A stretch of DNA of 27,035 nt from Cyanobacteria bacterium UBA7753. Its GTDB lineage: Bacteria; Cyanobacteriota; Vampirovibrionia; Gastranaerophilales; Gastranaerophilaceae. The stretch covers positions 1-27,035 of the forward strand of contig DLEF01000031.1 in NCBI GenBank assembly GCA_002481545.1, given 5' to 3'. Below are positions 16,439 through 24,427 of the stretch, piece by piece (the first letter of the stretch is position 1; every line of letters starts with the position of its first letter). Below the pieces are notes generated by a model. That model searched no databases, had not been told where the DNA came from, and was given only the letters and a program-made list of their open reading frames with translations. A program made the translations under genes and the position numbers.

Positions 16439-17746
16439 TTATGCGAAGACCAAAACTCCAATGAGGGCAAATATTATAAGTGCGATATTATAGTGCAGGA
16501 ATGTCGGCACACATGTATCCCAAATATGGTTGTGCTGTCCGTCTACATTCAACCCTGACGTAGGACCAAGGGTTGTGTCGGAGGCAGGAGAGCCCGCGTC
16601 ACCCAAAGCAGCGGCTGCCGCCAAAACGACAATTGCTTGTGATGTGTTAAACCCGAGTTTGATAAATACCGGTGTAAATACTACCGCTAAAATAGGGATT
16701 GTTCCGAAGGATGTTCCTATTCCCATTGTTATAATTAGTCCTATGAGTAACATTATAAATGCTGCCGTAATCTGACATTCAGGCAGCAATCCCATTGCGG
16801 AATTAACGAAAGTTTCTATTCCGCCCGTGGATTTTAAAACAGTCGCAAACCCTGACGCAACAAGCATAATAAATGCAACATATCCCATCATATAGATACC
16901 TTCATCCATAAGTTTGTCCATCTTGGAATGCTTAACCGCACCGAGTGAGAAGATTATCCCGAGCCCGCAAAGTGCCCCCAAAGGAAGGGAATGCGTGATT
17001 ATTTGCACTGCAAATGTCACAATTGCCGCAAGTATGGTTATATAATGTTTGTAATTGAGTTTTGTTGAAGTTTCTCTCTGCTCCGTTATTTTGATATCCT
17101 TATATTCTCTCGGCTTTCTGTAAGATATGAATATTGCAATAAGCAATCCGACCAACATTCCCAACCCAAGTATCCACGTTGATTTCCAGACATCGGTTTT
17201 TACAACCGACATTCCGTTTTGAATCATATTCTCCGCAATGAGGTTTTGGAATATAAGTCCGAATCCTGCAGGGATAACAATATAAGGCGTTTTTAAACCG
17301 AATGCCAAAATACACGCTATCGCACGTCTGTCAATCTTCATCATATTCATTGTGTGAAGCAAAGGCGGTATAAGTATCGGTATAAACGCAATATGGATTG
17401 GAATAATGTTTTGCGATGCCATTGATATAAGTATCAATATCAGATAAAGCATATATTTTTTATTGTTCACAAATTCGATTATTTGATTAGAGATAATATC
17501 GGTTAAACCTGTATGGTTCATGGCTGCCGCGAAAGCTCCGAGCAGGATATAGCTCAAAGCCGTCTCCGAGTTCCCGCCCATGCCTGATATAAATGTGTTC
17601 ATTATCCCCGTTATCGGCATGCCCGAGATTACTCCCGCGATTATTGCAGAAATAATGATTGATAACAGCACGTTTACTCTTAGCAAACAAAGAACAAACA
17701 AGCATAATATCGATATAATAACAGGGTTAAATATAATCTCAAACAT
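16439..17746 (-). CDS. Na+/H+ antiporter family membrane protein
   Basis: A 435-residue inner-membrane protein with about 11-12 hydrophobic segments, of the NhaC-related antiporter family. It should exchange Na+ for H+ and serve ion or pH balance; substrate is by family inference. The C-terminal signature GDAGSPASDTTLGPTSGL followed by QHNHIWDTCVPTFLHYN (about 378-415) is very characteristic, as is GIGTSFGTIPIL. The stop codon of the upstream gene overlaps the start (TAATG), so the two are translationally coupled. No strong SD is seen, consistent with coupling. Confidence 0.9.
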   Translation of the reverse strand: MFEIIFNPVIISILCLFVLCLLRVNVLLSIIISAIIAGVISGMPITGIMNTFISGMGGNSETALSYILLGAFAAAMNHTGLTDIISNQIIEFVNNKKYMLYLILILISMASQNIIPIHIAFIPILIPPLLHTMNMMKIDRRAIACILAFGLKTPYIVIPAGFGLIFQNLIAENMIQNGMSVVKTDVWKSTWILGLGMLVGLLIAIFISYRKPREYKDIKITEQRETSTKLNYKHYITILAAIVTFAVQIITHSLPLGALCGLGIIFSLGAVKHSKMDKLMDEGIYMMGYVAFIMLVASGFATVLKSTGGIETFVNSAMGLLPECQITAAFIMLLIGLIITMGIGTSFGTIPILAVVFTPVFIKLGFNTSQAIVVLAAAAALGDAGSPASDTTLGPTSGLNVDGQHNHIWDTCVPTFLHYNIALIIFALIGVLVFA

Positions 17747-18048
17747 TATGATTCCAATTTCTCAATAATTTCTAAAGAAACTTCTTTTTGTAATTCAAAC
17801 GGCATAATCTTTAAATATTGGAATGCGTCCGCGAGTTCTCTGTCTTTATCATACCAGCGTTTACAAAAATAATTAAAAGCTTCCTCTAATTTGTTTTGCG
17901 GGATATGGATGTTAAAATCTCTTGCCTTTTGAATAATCATTTTTGCACATTCCGATTGTTTGTCGGAAGGCGCGTCATGCATTAGACTAACCGCCAAACT
18001 CATTGTCGGATCTAAATCATACCAACGTTGTTTAAAATTGCTTTCCAT
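17746..18048 (-). CDS. Small protein with duplicated RWYD motif, unknown function
   Basis: A 100-residue protein I cannot assign. It is made of two similar units of about 38 residues, FKQRWYDLDPTMSLAV... (5-42) and FCKRWYDKDRELADAF... (61-98). Eleven of 32 aligned positions are identical, including RWYD, a later Asp, Ala, Pro, Gln, Glu and the closing Ile-Ile. Each unit is predicted to be helical, with an aromatic N-cap. No signal or membrane segment is present. It is the first gene of the antiporter operon, so it could modulate the antiporter or be a conserved orphan. No SD precedes the ATG; a consensus -35 with a -10 lies just upstream. Confidence 0.75.
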   Translation of the reverse strand: MESNFKQRWYDLDPTMSLAVSLMHDAPSDKQSECAKMIIQKARDFNIHIPQNKLEEAFNYFCKRWYDKDRELADAFQYLKIMPFELQKEVSLEIIEKLES

Positions 18049-18055
18049 AGTATTA

Positions 18056-18084
18056 AGGATAAGACATTAACGCTCTGATGTCAA
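18056..18084 (-). promoter_or_regulatory. Promoter of the RWYD-antiporter operon, near-leaderless
   Basis: The minus strand has TTGACA (18079-18084), exactly 17 bp, then TATCCT (18056-18061). The predicted start is 1 nt before the ATG. Confidence 0.55.
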
Positions 18085-18124
18085 TATTACAAGGGATATT
18101 ATAAATGTTTTGAGTATTAAAATG

Positions 18125-20029
18125 TTATTCAATATTCTTGGTAAACTCTTTTGTTTTGAGTGAGCGCAAAGAGTTTAAAACAGCAATCAGGGTTACACCG
18201 ACATCCGCAAAAACGGCACCCCACATTGTGATATAGCCGAATGCTCCCAAAACGAGGAAGGATAATTTTACCCCGAGAGCAAAGATTATATTCTGCCAAA
18301 CGATAGACATTGTTTTTCTTGATATCTGCAGTGCAACGGGGATTTTAGAGATTTTATCATCCATAATTACAACATCCGCAGCCTCAATCGCCGCATCGGA
18401 GCCCAAAGCTCCCATTGCAACCCCGACATCCGCTCTCATTAGTACAGGGGCATCGTTTATGCCGTCCCCTACAAAAACCACTGTCTTATTATTTTTCTCA
18501 TCGTTTATGGTGTCTTCAATTATTTTGACTTTATCAGAAGGCAAAAGGTTTGCATGGACGTTATCTATTCCGAGCTTTTTTGCTATTACGTTTGCCGACT
18601 CTTCTGAGTCACCCGTGAGCATAGCGACATTTTCCGATTTATCTTTTAAGAGTTTAATTGCCTTGACGGCGTCAGGCTTAACTTCGTCTGATATGACAAA
18701 AGCCCCTATAAAATTGCCGTCTTTTGCGGAATATATTATTGTCCCGCTCTGTTGGACTTTGGTATATTCAATATCATATTTCTGCATCATTTTTTCGTTT
18801 CCCACAATGACGCAATGTCCCGAAACATCAGCCTTTAGTCCGTAGCCTGATATTTCTTCAACGTTAGATATGTTATCAGGGTTAATTTCTTTTCCGTAAG
18901 CTTGTTTTATTGATATTGCAATCGGGTGATTTGAACAGCACTCAACCGAGGCTGTATCTCTCAAAAGCTCTTCTTCCGTTACATTGTTTGCCGTAACTAT
19001 TTTTGTAACCTTAAATGTTCCTTTTGTCAAAGTACCCGTTTTGTCAAACATAATTGTATCGGCTTTTGACAATTGTTCGAGGTAATTGCTCCCTTTTATC
19101 AAAATTCCGCATGCGGAGGCTCCGCCAATCCCCGCGAAAAAGCTCAAAGGTATCGCTATAACAAAAGCGCACGGGCATGATATAACCAAAAATGTTAACG
19201 CTCTCAAAAACCATGTGTTAAATACCCCGTGGAAACATAAAACGGGCACCGCAACCAACAAACCCGCCAGTGCGACTACTATCGGAGTGTAACATTGAGC
19301 AAATTTTGTAATAAATTTTTCTGTTTTAGCTTTCTTTGAGGCAGAGTTTTCTACAAGCTCCAGTATCTTTGATACCGTGGACTCTTGGAATAATTTTGTT
19401 ACTTTTATTTGAATAACCCCGTTTTTATTGATAGCACCGCTTATTGCCTCGTCACCTGCTTTTAAATCCTTAGGAACGGATTCTCCCGTGAGTGCCGACA
19501 TATCGACGACGGCATTGCCCTCCGTCACAATTCCGTCAAGCGGAATTTTTTCACCCGTTTTAACGAGAATTATATCGCTGATTTTTACCGTTTGAGGTAA
19601 TACTTTTTTAAATTCGTCCCCCGATAAAACATTTGCCCAATCAGGTCTTATATCCATCAGCTCCGTGACGGATTTTCTCGATTTTTCAACTGCTTTGTGC
19701 TGCAGATATTCCCCTATTTGGTATAAAACCATAACCATAACTGCCTCGGGGTATTCTTTTATGCAGAAAGCGCCGAGAGTCGCAATACTCATCAGGAAAT
19801 TTTCATCAAAGATTTTTCCGTGGAAAATGTTGTGTACAGCTTCCGTAATAATATCAAGTCCTACCGCCAAATAAGCGATAAGGAAAATCAGGGGTTTATA
19901 TTCGGTATGTGTATTTAAAAGCATTCCGATAACAAACAAAATGACCGCAAAAATAATTTTGGGCATTTGAGCGGGAGCTTCTTCGCTGCTGCATTTAGAG
20001 CAATGTTCACAACATCCGATATCGGTCAT
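18125..20029 (-). CDS. cadA: P1B-type heavy-metal efflux ATPase (Zn/Cd type)
   Basis: A 634-residue pump exporting divalent soft metals across the inner membrane. Visible elements: actuator motif TGES, the CPC metal site in the sixth membrane helix (Cys285-Pro-Cys287), phosphorylation site DKTGT (Asp329), SNHP in the nucleotide domain, hinge GDGINDAP, and in the last helices VKLSF and FADVGVT. The Lys and Asp there with CPC define the Zn/Cd/Pb subgroup (P1B-2) rather than copper pumps. The usual N-terminal ferredoxin-like metal domain is absent; instead a short Cys cluster (Cys6, 7, 10, 13) opens the protein. AGGTG precedes the ATG. It is divergent from the ArsR/SmtB repressor gene and has an operator inside its promoter. 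Symbol by family only; zinc is the likeliest substrate. Confidence 0.95.
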   Translation of the reverse strand: MTDIGCCEHCSKCSSEEAPAQMPKIIFAVILFVIGMLLNTHTEYKPLIFLIAYLAVGLDIITEAVHNIFHGKIFDENFLMSIATLGAFCIKEYPEAVMVMVLYQIGEYLQHKAVEKSRKSVTELMDIRPDWANVLSGDEFKKVLPQTVKISDIILVKTGEKIPLDGIVTEGNAVVDMSALTGESVPKDLKAGDEAISGAINKNGVIQIKVTKLFQESTVSKILELVENSASKKAKTEKFITKFAQCYTPIVVALAGLLVAVPVLCFHGVFNTWFLRALTFLVISCPCAFVIAIPLSFFAGIGGASACGILIKGSNYLEQLSKADTIMFDKTGTLTKGTFKVTKIVTANNVTEEELLRDTASVECCSNHPIAISIKQAYGKEINPDNISNVEEISGYGLKADVSGHCVIVGNEKMMQKYDIEYTKVQQSGTIIYSAKDGNFIGAFVISDEVKPDAVKAIKLLKDKSENVAMLTGDSEESANVIAKKLGIDNVHANLLPSDKVKIIEDTINDEKNNKTVVFVGDGINDAPVLMRADVGVAMGALGSDAAIEAADVVIMDDKISKIPVALQISRKTMSIVWQNIIFALGVKLSFLVLGAFGYITMWGAVFADVGVTLIAVLNSLRSLKTKEFTKNIE

Positions 20030-20046
20030 AGGTCACCTCTATTAAT

Positions 20047-20076
20047 ATTATAATTGAACAATTGTTCAAATGTCAA
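20047..20076 (-). promoter_or_regulatory. Metal-inducible promoter and ArsR/SmtB operator of the ATPase gene
   Basis: TTGACA (20071-20076) and TATAAT (20047-20052) on the minus strand, both consensus, with an 18-bp spacer. The spacer holds the perfect 16-bp palindrome TTGAACAATTGTTCAA (20054-20069), the classical SmtB/CzrA operator type. Repressor binding would block polymerase directly. Confidence 0.85.
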
Positions 20077-20113
20077 GATGTTCAAACGAAAATTTTACCC
20101 TTCTTTACAATAG

Positions 20114-20141
20114 TTGAATAATTGTTCATATATGATATAAT
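20114..20141 (+). promoter_or_regulatory. Autoregulatory promoter and operator of the ArsR/SmtB gene
   Basis: A second operator, TTGAATAATTGTTCAT (20114-20129), overlaps the -35 region; TATAAT (20136-20141) with an extended TGA follows. Transcription should start about 16 nt before the ATG. It matches 14 of 16 positions of the perfect site at 20054. Confidence 0.75.
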
Positions 20142-20163
20142 AAGATGTATAAAGGAGACGCTT

Positions 20164-20523
20164 ATGACAGCTAACGCAGACGGAGCACAGAATAATACGG
20201 AATTGATAGCCAAAATAAAACCAACCATGCCTGACATTGATTTGTTATATGAATTGTCGGATTTTTTCAAGGTAATGGGCGATAGTACAAGAATACAGCT
20301 GTTATGGGCATTGGAAGAACACCAACTGTGCGTTGGTGACCTCGCAGAGCTTTTGGATATGTCAAAATCCGCAGTATCACACCAACTCAAGGTTCTCAGA
20401 ACCGCAAAACTCGTCAAACCGCACAAAAAAGGTAAAAATGTTTATTACTCTCTGGACGATAACCACGTAGAAGTTATCTTCAAAAAAGCACTTGACCACG
20501 TAAGTGAAGGCGTCCGGGGGTAA
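20164..20523 (+). CDS. ArsR/SmtB-family zinc-type metalloregulator
   Basis: A 119-residue winged-helix repressor released from DNA by metal. The recognition helix is LAELLDMSKSAVSHQLKVLR (60-79). The alpha-5 sensor site is complete: Asp99, His101, His112 and Glu115 in the DxH...HxxE spacing of CzrA/SmtB zinc sensors. The alpha-3 Cys pair of CadC is not present (QLCVGDL has only one Cys), so zinc or cobalt rather than cadmium/lead sensing is expected. The ATG at 20164 is chosen over an upstream in-frame ATG at 20122, which lies inside the operator, because AAGGAGA sits 5 nt before 20164. It is divergent from the ATPase it probably controls. Its TAA stop is part of a GGGGGTAAATGA repeat motif. 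Confidence 0.93.
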   Translation: MTANADGAQNNTELIAKIKPTMPDIDLLYELSDFFKVMGDSTRIQLLWALEEHQLCVGDLAELLDMSKSAVSHQLKVLRTAKLVKPHKKGKNVYYSLDDNHVEVIFKKALDHVSEGVRG

Positions 20524-20585
20524 ATGAGTATTATTAGGATACTAATTTAGTGCAAAGTTAAGTAGGTCGGATTTACTAATCCGAC
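20516..20585 (+). repeat. Degraded composite repeat with GTAGG hairpin
   Basis: GGGGGTAAATGA (20516-20527) overlaps the repressor stop codon. A single octamer, GATACTAA (20538-20545), then TTTAGTGCAAAG, then the GTAGGTCGG hairpin (20562-20585) with stem GTCGGATT / AATCCGAC. The last 24 bp are identical to 26731-26754. Confidence 0.7.
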
Positions 20586-20653
20586 AAAAAGTAACTGTGG
20601 CGGTATCTGTTGCACCATTACATAAATTTATTATGGTTTTAAACTTACAAAAT

Positions 20654-20681
20654 TTGTCTTATATAAAAATATTGTTATAAT
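20654..20681 (+). promoter_or_regulatory. Promoter of the secreted HEALH protein gene
   Basis: TTGTCT (20654-20659), 16 bp, then TATAAT (20676-20681) with an extended TGT in front. Confidence 0.55.
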
Positions 20682-20709
20682 ATTAATTATCAGATATGGG
20701 AGTTGATGT

Positions 20710-21381
20710 ATGAAAAAAGTATCGGTATTGATGTTATGTATAATATTTTTGAGCATGCCGGTTATGGCAAAGCGTGTTACCCCTGTGCCGCCGAGTGTAA
20801 AACTGCCTCAAAAATATACGGAACAGTATATAGATAACTTATATGAAGAATATAAATCGGTTACGAGAGAACAGCTGTTGATGGTTGCACTTGATATGAT
20901 GAAGGGAACGGACGGAGATTTTTCAAGGAAAGCAATCCTCGGATATAACCTTTCGGGATATCCCGTAAAGATTGAGTTTAAGAACCTTGCAAGCATCAAC
21001 AAGGCTTATGCAAACTTTGATGCGGTAGGTTGGAAACGTAAGAAAAAACTGTTTATCTATATAAATCCTAAACATCAGGCAGCACCTCCTGCGGCGTTAG
21101 CGGCACTTTTAGCGCATGAAGCTCTGCATCAGGATGAATATAACTCCTTGAGCGAAGAAACGTTTGCATGGACGATGGAGGCGGTTGTATGGAAGGATTT
21201 AGTTGAAGTATATCCGGAATGTAACGTTGAGAGCAATTCACTCGTAAAACGTGAAAATACTATTAAGAAACTGTTTGAAAAAGGCGGTAACTCTCCTAAG
21301 TACATCAAGAAAGCAGTTTATCAGAACAAAGGTTATCAGGGATTGCCTATCACCTCCCCGGGATTTAAAGAAATGCAATAA
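20710..21381 (+). CDS. Secreted protein with HExxH zinc-peptidase motif
   Basis: A 223-residue exported protein. The signal peptide is clear: lysines, then hydrophobic VLMLCIIFLSMPVMA, with cleavage likely after Ala20. The mature part contains LLAHEALHQDEYNSLSEE: His136, Glu137, His140, with Glu149 or Glu150 as a likely third zinc ligand, so a gluzincin-like peptidase is plausible. A low-complexity opening (VTPVPPSVKLP) and a basic C-terminus are present. No named family is recognised. GGGAG is 7 nt before the ATG. It is flanked by repeats on both sides and convergent to fabF across a terminator. Peptidase activity is inference from the motif; it acts, if at all, outside the inner membrane. 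Confidence 0.75.
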   Translation: MKKVSVLMLCIIFLSMPVMAKRVTPVPPSVKLPQKYTEQYIDNLYEEYKSVTREQLLMVALDMMKGTDGDFSRKAILGYNLSGYPVKIEFKNLASINKAYANFDAVGWKRKKKLFIYINPKHQAAPPAALAALLAHEALHQDEYNSLSEETFAWTMEAVVWKDLVEVYPECNVESNSLVKRENTIKKLFEKGGNSPKYIKKAVYQNKGYQGLPITSPGFKEMQ

Positions 21382-21427
21382 TCAAATAATATATATATGA
21401 AAAGTCGCAATATTATATTTTGAAACT

Positions 21428-21489
21428 TGTCATCCTGAACTCGTTTCAGGATCTATAACAAAAGATGCTGAAATAAATTCAGCATGACA
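21428..21489 (+). repeat. TGTCATCCTGAA paired-hairpin repeat, copy 1
   Basis: Two consecutive hairpins, ATCCTGAA / TTCAGGAT (21432-21452) and ATGCTGAA / TTCAGCAT (21465-21485), bounded by GTCAT and ATGAC. A second copy lies at 25337-25404. Confidence 0.75.
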
Positions 21490-21534
21490 CCTATATTTAG
21501 TCAAACTAAATCAAAAAACAAAATCAAACCAAAC

Positions 21535-21572
21535 AAAAACGGATAATTCCAATTAAGAATTACCCGTTTTTT
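21535..21572. terminator. Bidirectional terminator between the secreted protein gene and fabF
   Basis: A 15-bp stem with one mismatch (AAAAACGGATAATTC with GAATTACCCGTTTTT) and T-runs on both sides, between convergent genes. Confidence 0.85.
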
Positions 21573-21618
21573 AATTTTATATCTTGGTAAAAAATCTTTT
21601 ACCTGTTTACATTTACCC

Positions 21619-22875
21619 CTAGCCTTCAAATTCTTTGAAGATTAGTGTAGCGTTATGACCGCCGAATCCGAAAGAGTTGGTCAATGCTGCGTGAACATCC
21701 GCTTTTTGTGCTTTGTGCGGAACGTAGTTCAAGTCAGCGACTTCTTCGTCCTGATTATCAAGGTTGATAGTCGGCGGAACGATGTTTTCGTTTATTGTCT
21801 TAATACAAATGATACTTTCGGTAGCACCTGTAGCACCAAGCATATGACCGTGCATACTCTTAGTTGAAGATACGTAAAGGTTTTTGTTTTCCTTTTGGTC
21901 ACCGAAAATTCTTGCAACGGCTAAAGATTCAGCCTTATCGCCGAGACCTGTACTTGTACCGTGAGTATTGATATACTGAATATCTTGAGGTTTCATTTCA
22001 GCATCTTGCAATGCAAATTCCATTGATTTTTCAGCGCCGGCACCGTCAGGAGCAGGAGCAACAACGTCATAAGCATCTGCTGATTGACCGTAGCCTACAA
22101 GTTCTGCATAGATATGAGCACCACGTTTCTTAGCTGCTTCATATTCTTCCAAAATCAAAACTGCGGCACCTTCTGACATTACGAAACCGTCACGGTCTTT
22201 ATCGTAAGGTCTGCTTGCCTTTTCAGGCTCGTCATTTCTTCTTGACAATGTTCTTGCAACAGAGAATGCCCCTACACCGATGTTACAGATAGTTGCTTCG
22301 CAACCGCCCGCAACCATTGCATCGGCATCGCCACATTGAATAGCTCTGAAGGAATCACCGATTGAGTGAGTACCTGTTGCACAAGCGGAAAGAACGGCTT
22401 TGTTAATTCCTTTGTAGCCGTGTTTCATAGAAATTCTGCCTGATGCGATATCGGCAATCATCATAGGAATTGTGAACGGAGAACATTTCATAGGTCCTCT
22501 TTCCAAGATAGCTTTTACGTTCTTTTCCAATGTTATGAAACCGCCTGCTGCGGAACTGACTATAACACCTACTCTGTACGGATCATAACCTGCATCATCC
22601 AATCCTGCATCTTTGATAGCCTCGTTAGCTGCTACCATACCGAATTGAGCAAATCTGTCCATTCTCTTTGCTTCTTTTTTGTCTAAATAATCTTCAGGGT
22701 TGAATTGGTCGTCTTTTATTTGCCCAGCGATTTTTACGGCATTACGTTCATCCAATCCTTCAGCGTGTTTAATACAGCTTTTTCCGTTTTTTACGCCTTC
22801 CCATAAGGTTTCAACACCTACACCGTAAGGAGTAACTGCGCCCAAACCTGTGATTACTACTCTTCTTTTATTCAT
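21619..22875 (-). CDS. fabF: 3-oxoacyl-ACP synthase II
   Basis: Condenses malonyl-ACP with acyl-ACP to lengthen fatty acids. The 418-residue thiolase-fold protein has the full Cys-His-His triad: Cys165 in SACATGTHS, His305 in NTHGTSTG, and His344 in KSMHGHMLGATG. The C-terminus NSFGFGGHNATL is diagnostic. AAAGGAG precedes the ATG. It is downstream of acpP in the fabG-acpP-fabF cluster, but two hairpins lie between, one a strong terminator, so expression may depend on read-through or its own promoter. The TAG stop is directly followed by GGGTAAATGTA. Confidence 0.98.
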   Translation of the reverse strand: MNKRRVVITGLGAVTPYGVGVETLWEGVKNGKSCIKHAEGLDERNAVKIAGQIKDDQFNPEDYLDKKEAKRMDRFAQFGMVAANEAIKDAGLDDAGYDPYRVGVIVSSAAGGFITLEKNVKAILERGPMKCSPFTIPMMIADIASGRISMKHGYKGINKAVLSACATGTHSIGDSFRAIQCGDADAMVAGGCEATICNIGVGAFSVARTLSRRNDEPEKASRPYDKDRDGFVMSEGAAVLILEEYEAAKKRGAHIYAELVGYGQSADAYDVVAPAPDGAGAEKSMEFALQDAEMKPQDIQYINTHGTSTGLGDKAESLAVARIFGDQKENKNLYVSSTKSMHGHMLGATGATESIICIKTINENIVPPTINLDNQDEEVADLNYVPHKAQKADVHAALTNSFGFGGHNATLIFKEFEG

Positions 22876-22916
22876 ATTTCGTATTTCTCCTTTAAAACCC
22901 GAAGGTTGAAACTAAA

Positions 22917-22956
22917 AAATAAAAAGTTATTTATATGATTTGCTCGCATAAATAAC
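22917..22956 (-). terminator. AU-rich hairpin and T-tract in the fabF leader, possible attenuator
   Basis: On the minus strand a 9-bp perfect stem, GTTATTTAT with ATAAATAAC (22948-22956 with 22926-22934), is followed by TTTTTATTTTTT. It lies after the acpP terminator and about 40-80 nt before the fabF ATG. The stem is weak in G-C pairs. Confidence 0.45.
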
Positions 22957-23001
22957 CTTCTCAATACTTTGTTAGAACTCTTCTTATCTATAATTCTATT
23001 A

Positions 23002-23044
23002 AAAAAGCGAAGGGTTTGACTTTAGCCTTTGCCCTTCGCTTTTT
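23002..23044 (-). terminator. Strong intrinsic terminator after acpP
   Basis: A perfect 13-bp stem, AAAAAGCGAAGGG (23002-23014) with its complement (23032-23044), with T-run on the minus strand. It lies directly after the acpP stop codon. Confidence 0.9.
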
Positions 23045-23050
23045 ATAAAA

Positions 23051-23281
23051 CTATTTATGAGCATCAATGTAATTAACAGCGTCTTGAACTGTTTGAATCT
23101 TTTCAGCTTCTTCTTCAGGAATTTCGCAACCGAATTCTTCTTCGAAAGCCATAACTAATTCAACTGTATCTAATGAATCAGCACCCAAATCGCCGGAAAA
23201 GCTAGCTTCAGGAGTTACTAATGATTCATCAACGCTTAATTGATTAACTACTACTTTTTTTACTTGATCTAATGTACTCAT
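23051..23281 (-). CDS. acpP: Acyl carrier protein
   Basis: The 76-residue carrier of growing acyl chains, bearing a 4'-phosphopantetheine on Ser36 in the canonical GADSLDTVE motif. Acidic, four-helix, standard length. GAGGA precedes the ATG. It lies between fabG and fabF and is followed at once by a strong terminator, which suits its need for high expression relative to the enzymes. Confidence 0.98.
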   Translation of the reverse strand: MSTLDQVKKVVVNQLSVDESLVTPEASFSGDLGADSLDTVELVMAFEEEFGCEIPEEEAEKIQTVQDAVNYIDAHK

Positions 23282-23329
23282 TTTTTAATCCTCATTTTCT
23301 TATCTTTACTTTAACACTTTACTTTTTAC

Positions 23330-23357
23330 ATTATACTATAAAAGTTTTATTTGCAAA
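23330..23357 (-). promoter_or_regulatory. Candidate promoter of acpP
   Basis: A consensus TATAAT (23330-23335) with a weak TTTGCA -35 (23352-23357) at 16 bp. The leader would be about 42 nt. The upstream gap contains a degraded octamer-like stretch near 23386-23417. Confidence 0.4.
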
Positions 23358-23466
23358 AACTTTACGTTTTTGTAAGGTTAAAAAAGTGCTAAGATACCGT
23401 AATACTAAGCGTTCTAGGTGTTACAATTCTTTATAAAACAGTATCATCAGCACTATTTTAAAATTT

Positions 23467-24201
23467 CTATAGCATCAATCCGCCTGCAACCTCGATAGCT
23501 TGACCTGTTACATAGTCAGTATCAAGAGCAAGGAATTTAACAACTTTAGCGATATCTTCAGGAGTACCCAATCTACCCATAGGGATTGCCTTTTGATATT
23601 CTGCGGTGTTGCCTAATTCAGCAGTCATAGCTGTTTGGATAAAGCCAGGGCATACAGCGTTTACTCTGATGTTTCTGTTGCCGTATTCTTTAGCAAGAGT
23701 CTTGGTTAAACCGATTAAACCTGCTTTAGAAGCTGAGTAGTTAGCTTGTCCTGCGTTACCGTGAACACCTACGATTGATGACATATTGATGATAGAGCCG
23801 TGACGAGCCTTCATCATATATTTAATAACTGCGTGAGTTACATAATATGCACTGCCAAGGTTAATCTTGATAACCTGTTCCCATTGTTCGGGTTTCATTC
23901 TTACGAACAAACCGTCTTTTGTGATACCTGCGTTGTTTAACAAGATATCAATGTGTCCGTGGTCTTCAATCATCTTATCTACTGATGCTTGTACCTGTTC
24001 GGCGTTTGATACGTCAAATTGGTAGAACCAAGCGTTAACACCGATAGATTTGATTTCATCGATTGCAGGTTGTGCCTTTTCAGCATCACAAATATCGTTG
24101 ATGATGATGTCAACACCTGCGTGTGCAAGTTCTTTGGCACAGCTGAAACCGATACCTCTTGAACCGCCTGTAATTAAAGCTATTTTTCTTTCTTCGCCCA
24201 T
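23467..24201 (-). CDS. fabG: 3-oxoacyl-ACP reductase
   Basis: NADPH-dependent reduction of 3-ketoacyl-ACP in fatty-acid elongation. A 244-residue short-chain dehydrogenase: nucleotide loop TGGSRGIG (about 11-18), NNAG (about 90), catalytic Ser142, Tyr155 and Lys159 in YSASK, and PGFIQTAMT. The length and C-terminus (VTGQAIEVAGGLML) are typical of FabG. AAGGAG precedes the ATG. It heads the fabG-acpP-fabF cluster, separated from acpP by about 185 nt with its own promoter. Confidence 0.97.
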   Translation of the reverse strand: MGEERKIALITGGSRGIGFSCAKELAHAGVDIIINDICDAEKAQPAIDEIKSIGVNAWFYQFDVSNAEQVQASVDKMIEDHGHIDILLNNAGITKDGLFVRMKPEQWEQVIKINLGSAYYVTHAVIKYMMKARHGSIINMSSIVGVHGNAGQANYSASKAGLIGLTKTLAKEYGNRNIRVNAVCPGFIQTAMTAELGNTAEYQKAIPMGRLGTPEDIAKVVKFLALDTDYVTGQAIEVAGGLML

Positions 24202-24427
24202 AATTTACTCCTTTTTTATTGAATGTCGGATAACGTGTTTGTTGTTTGATTTTAACCCATTATCCCAAAAGATTTTTATTTTCTCTCCTTATACCATTTT
24301 AAATGGAACATGGGTTTTTGCAATTATTAAATTTTGTAAATTATTTAATCCGTTTATAACCCTAATGATTGTTTTTATTCTAATATATAGATATACAAAT
24401 TATATGCGAATTTCAAGAAGGCATAAA

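Noticed and set aside
20122..20163. An earlier in-frame ATG for the ArsR/SmtB gene.
   Set aside because: It lies inside the operator and upstream of the likely transcription start, while a good SD precedes 20164.
24050..24427. Upstream extension of the small ORF at 24428-24631 into fabG.
   Set aside because: It is antisense to fabG; the only SD is next to the ATG at 24428.
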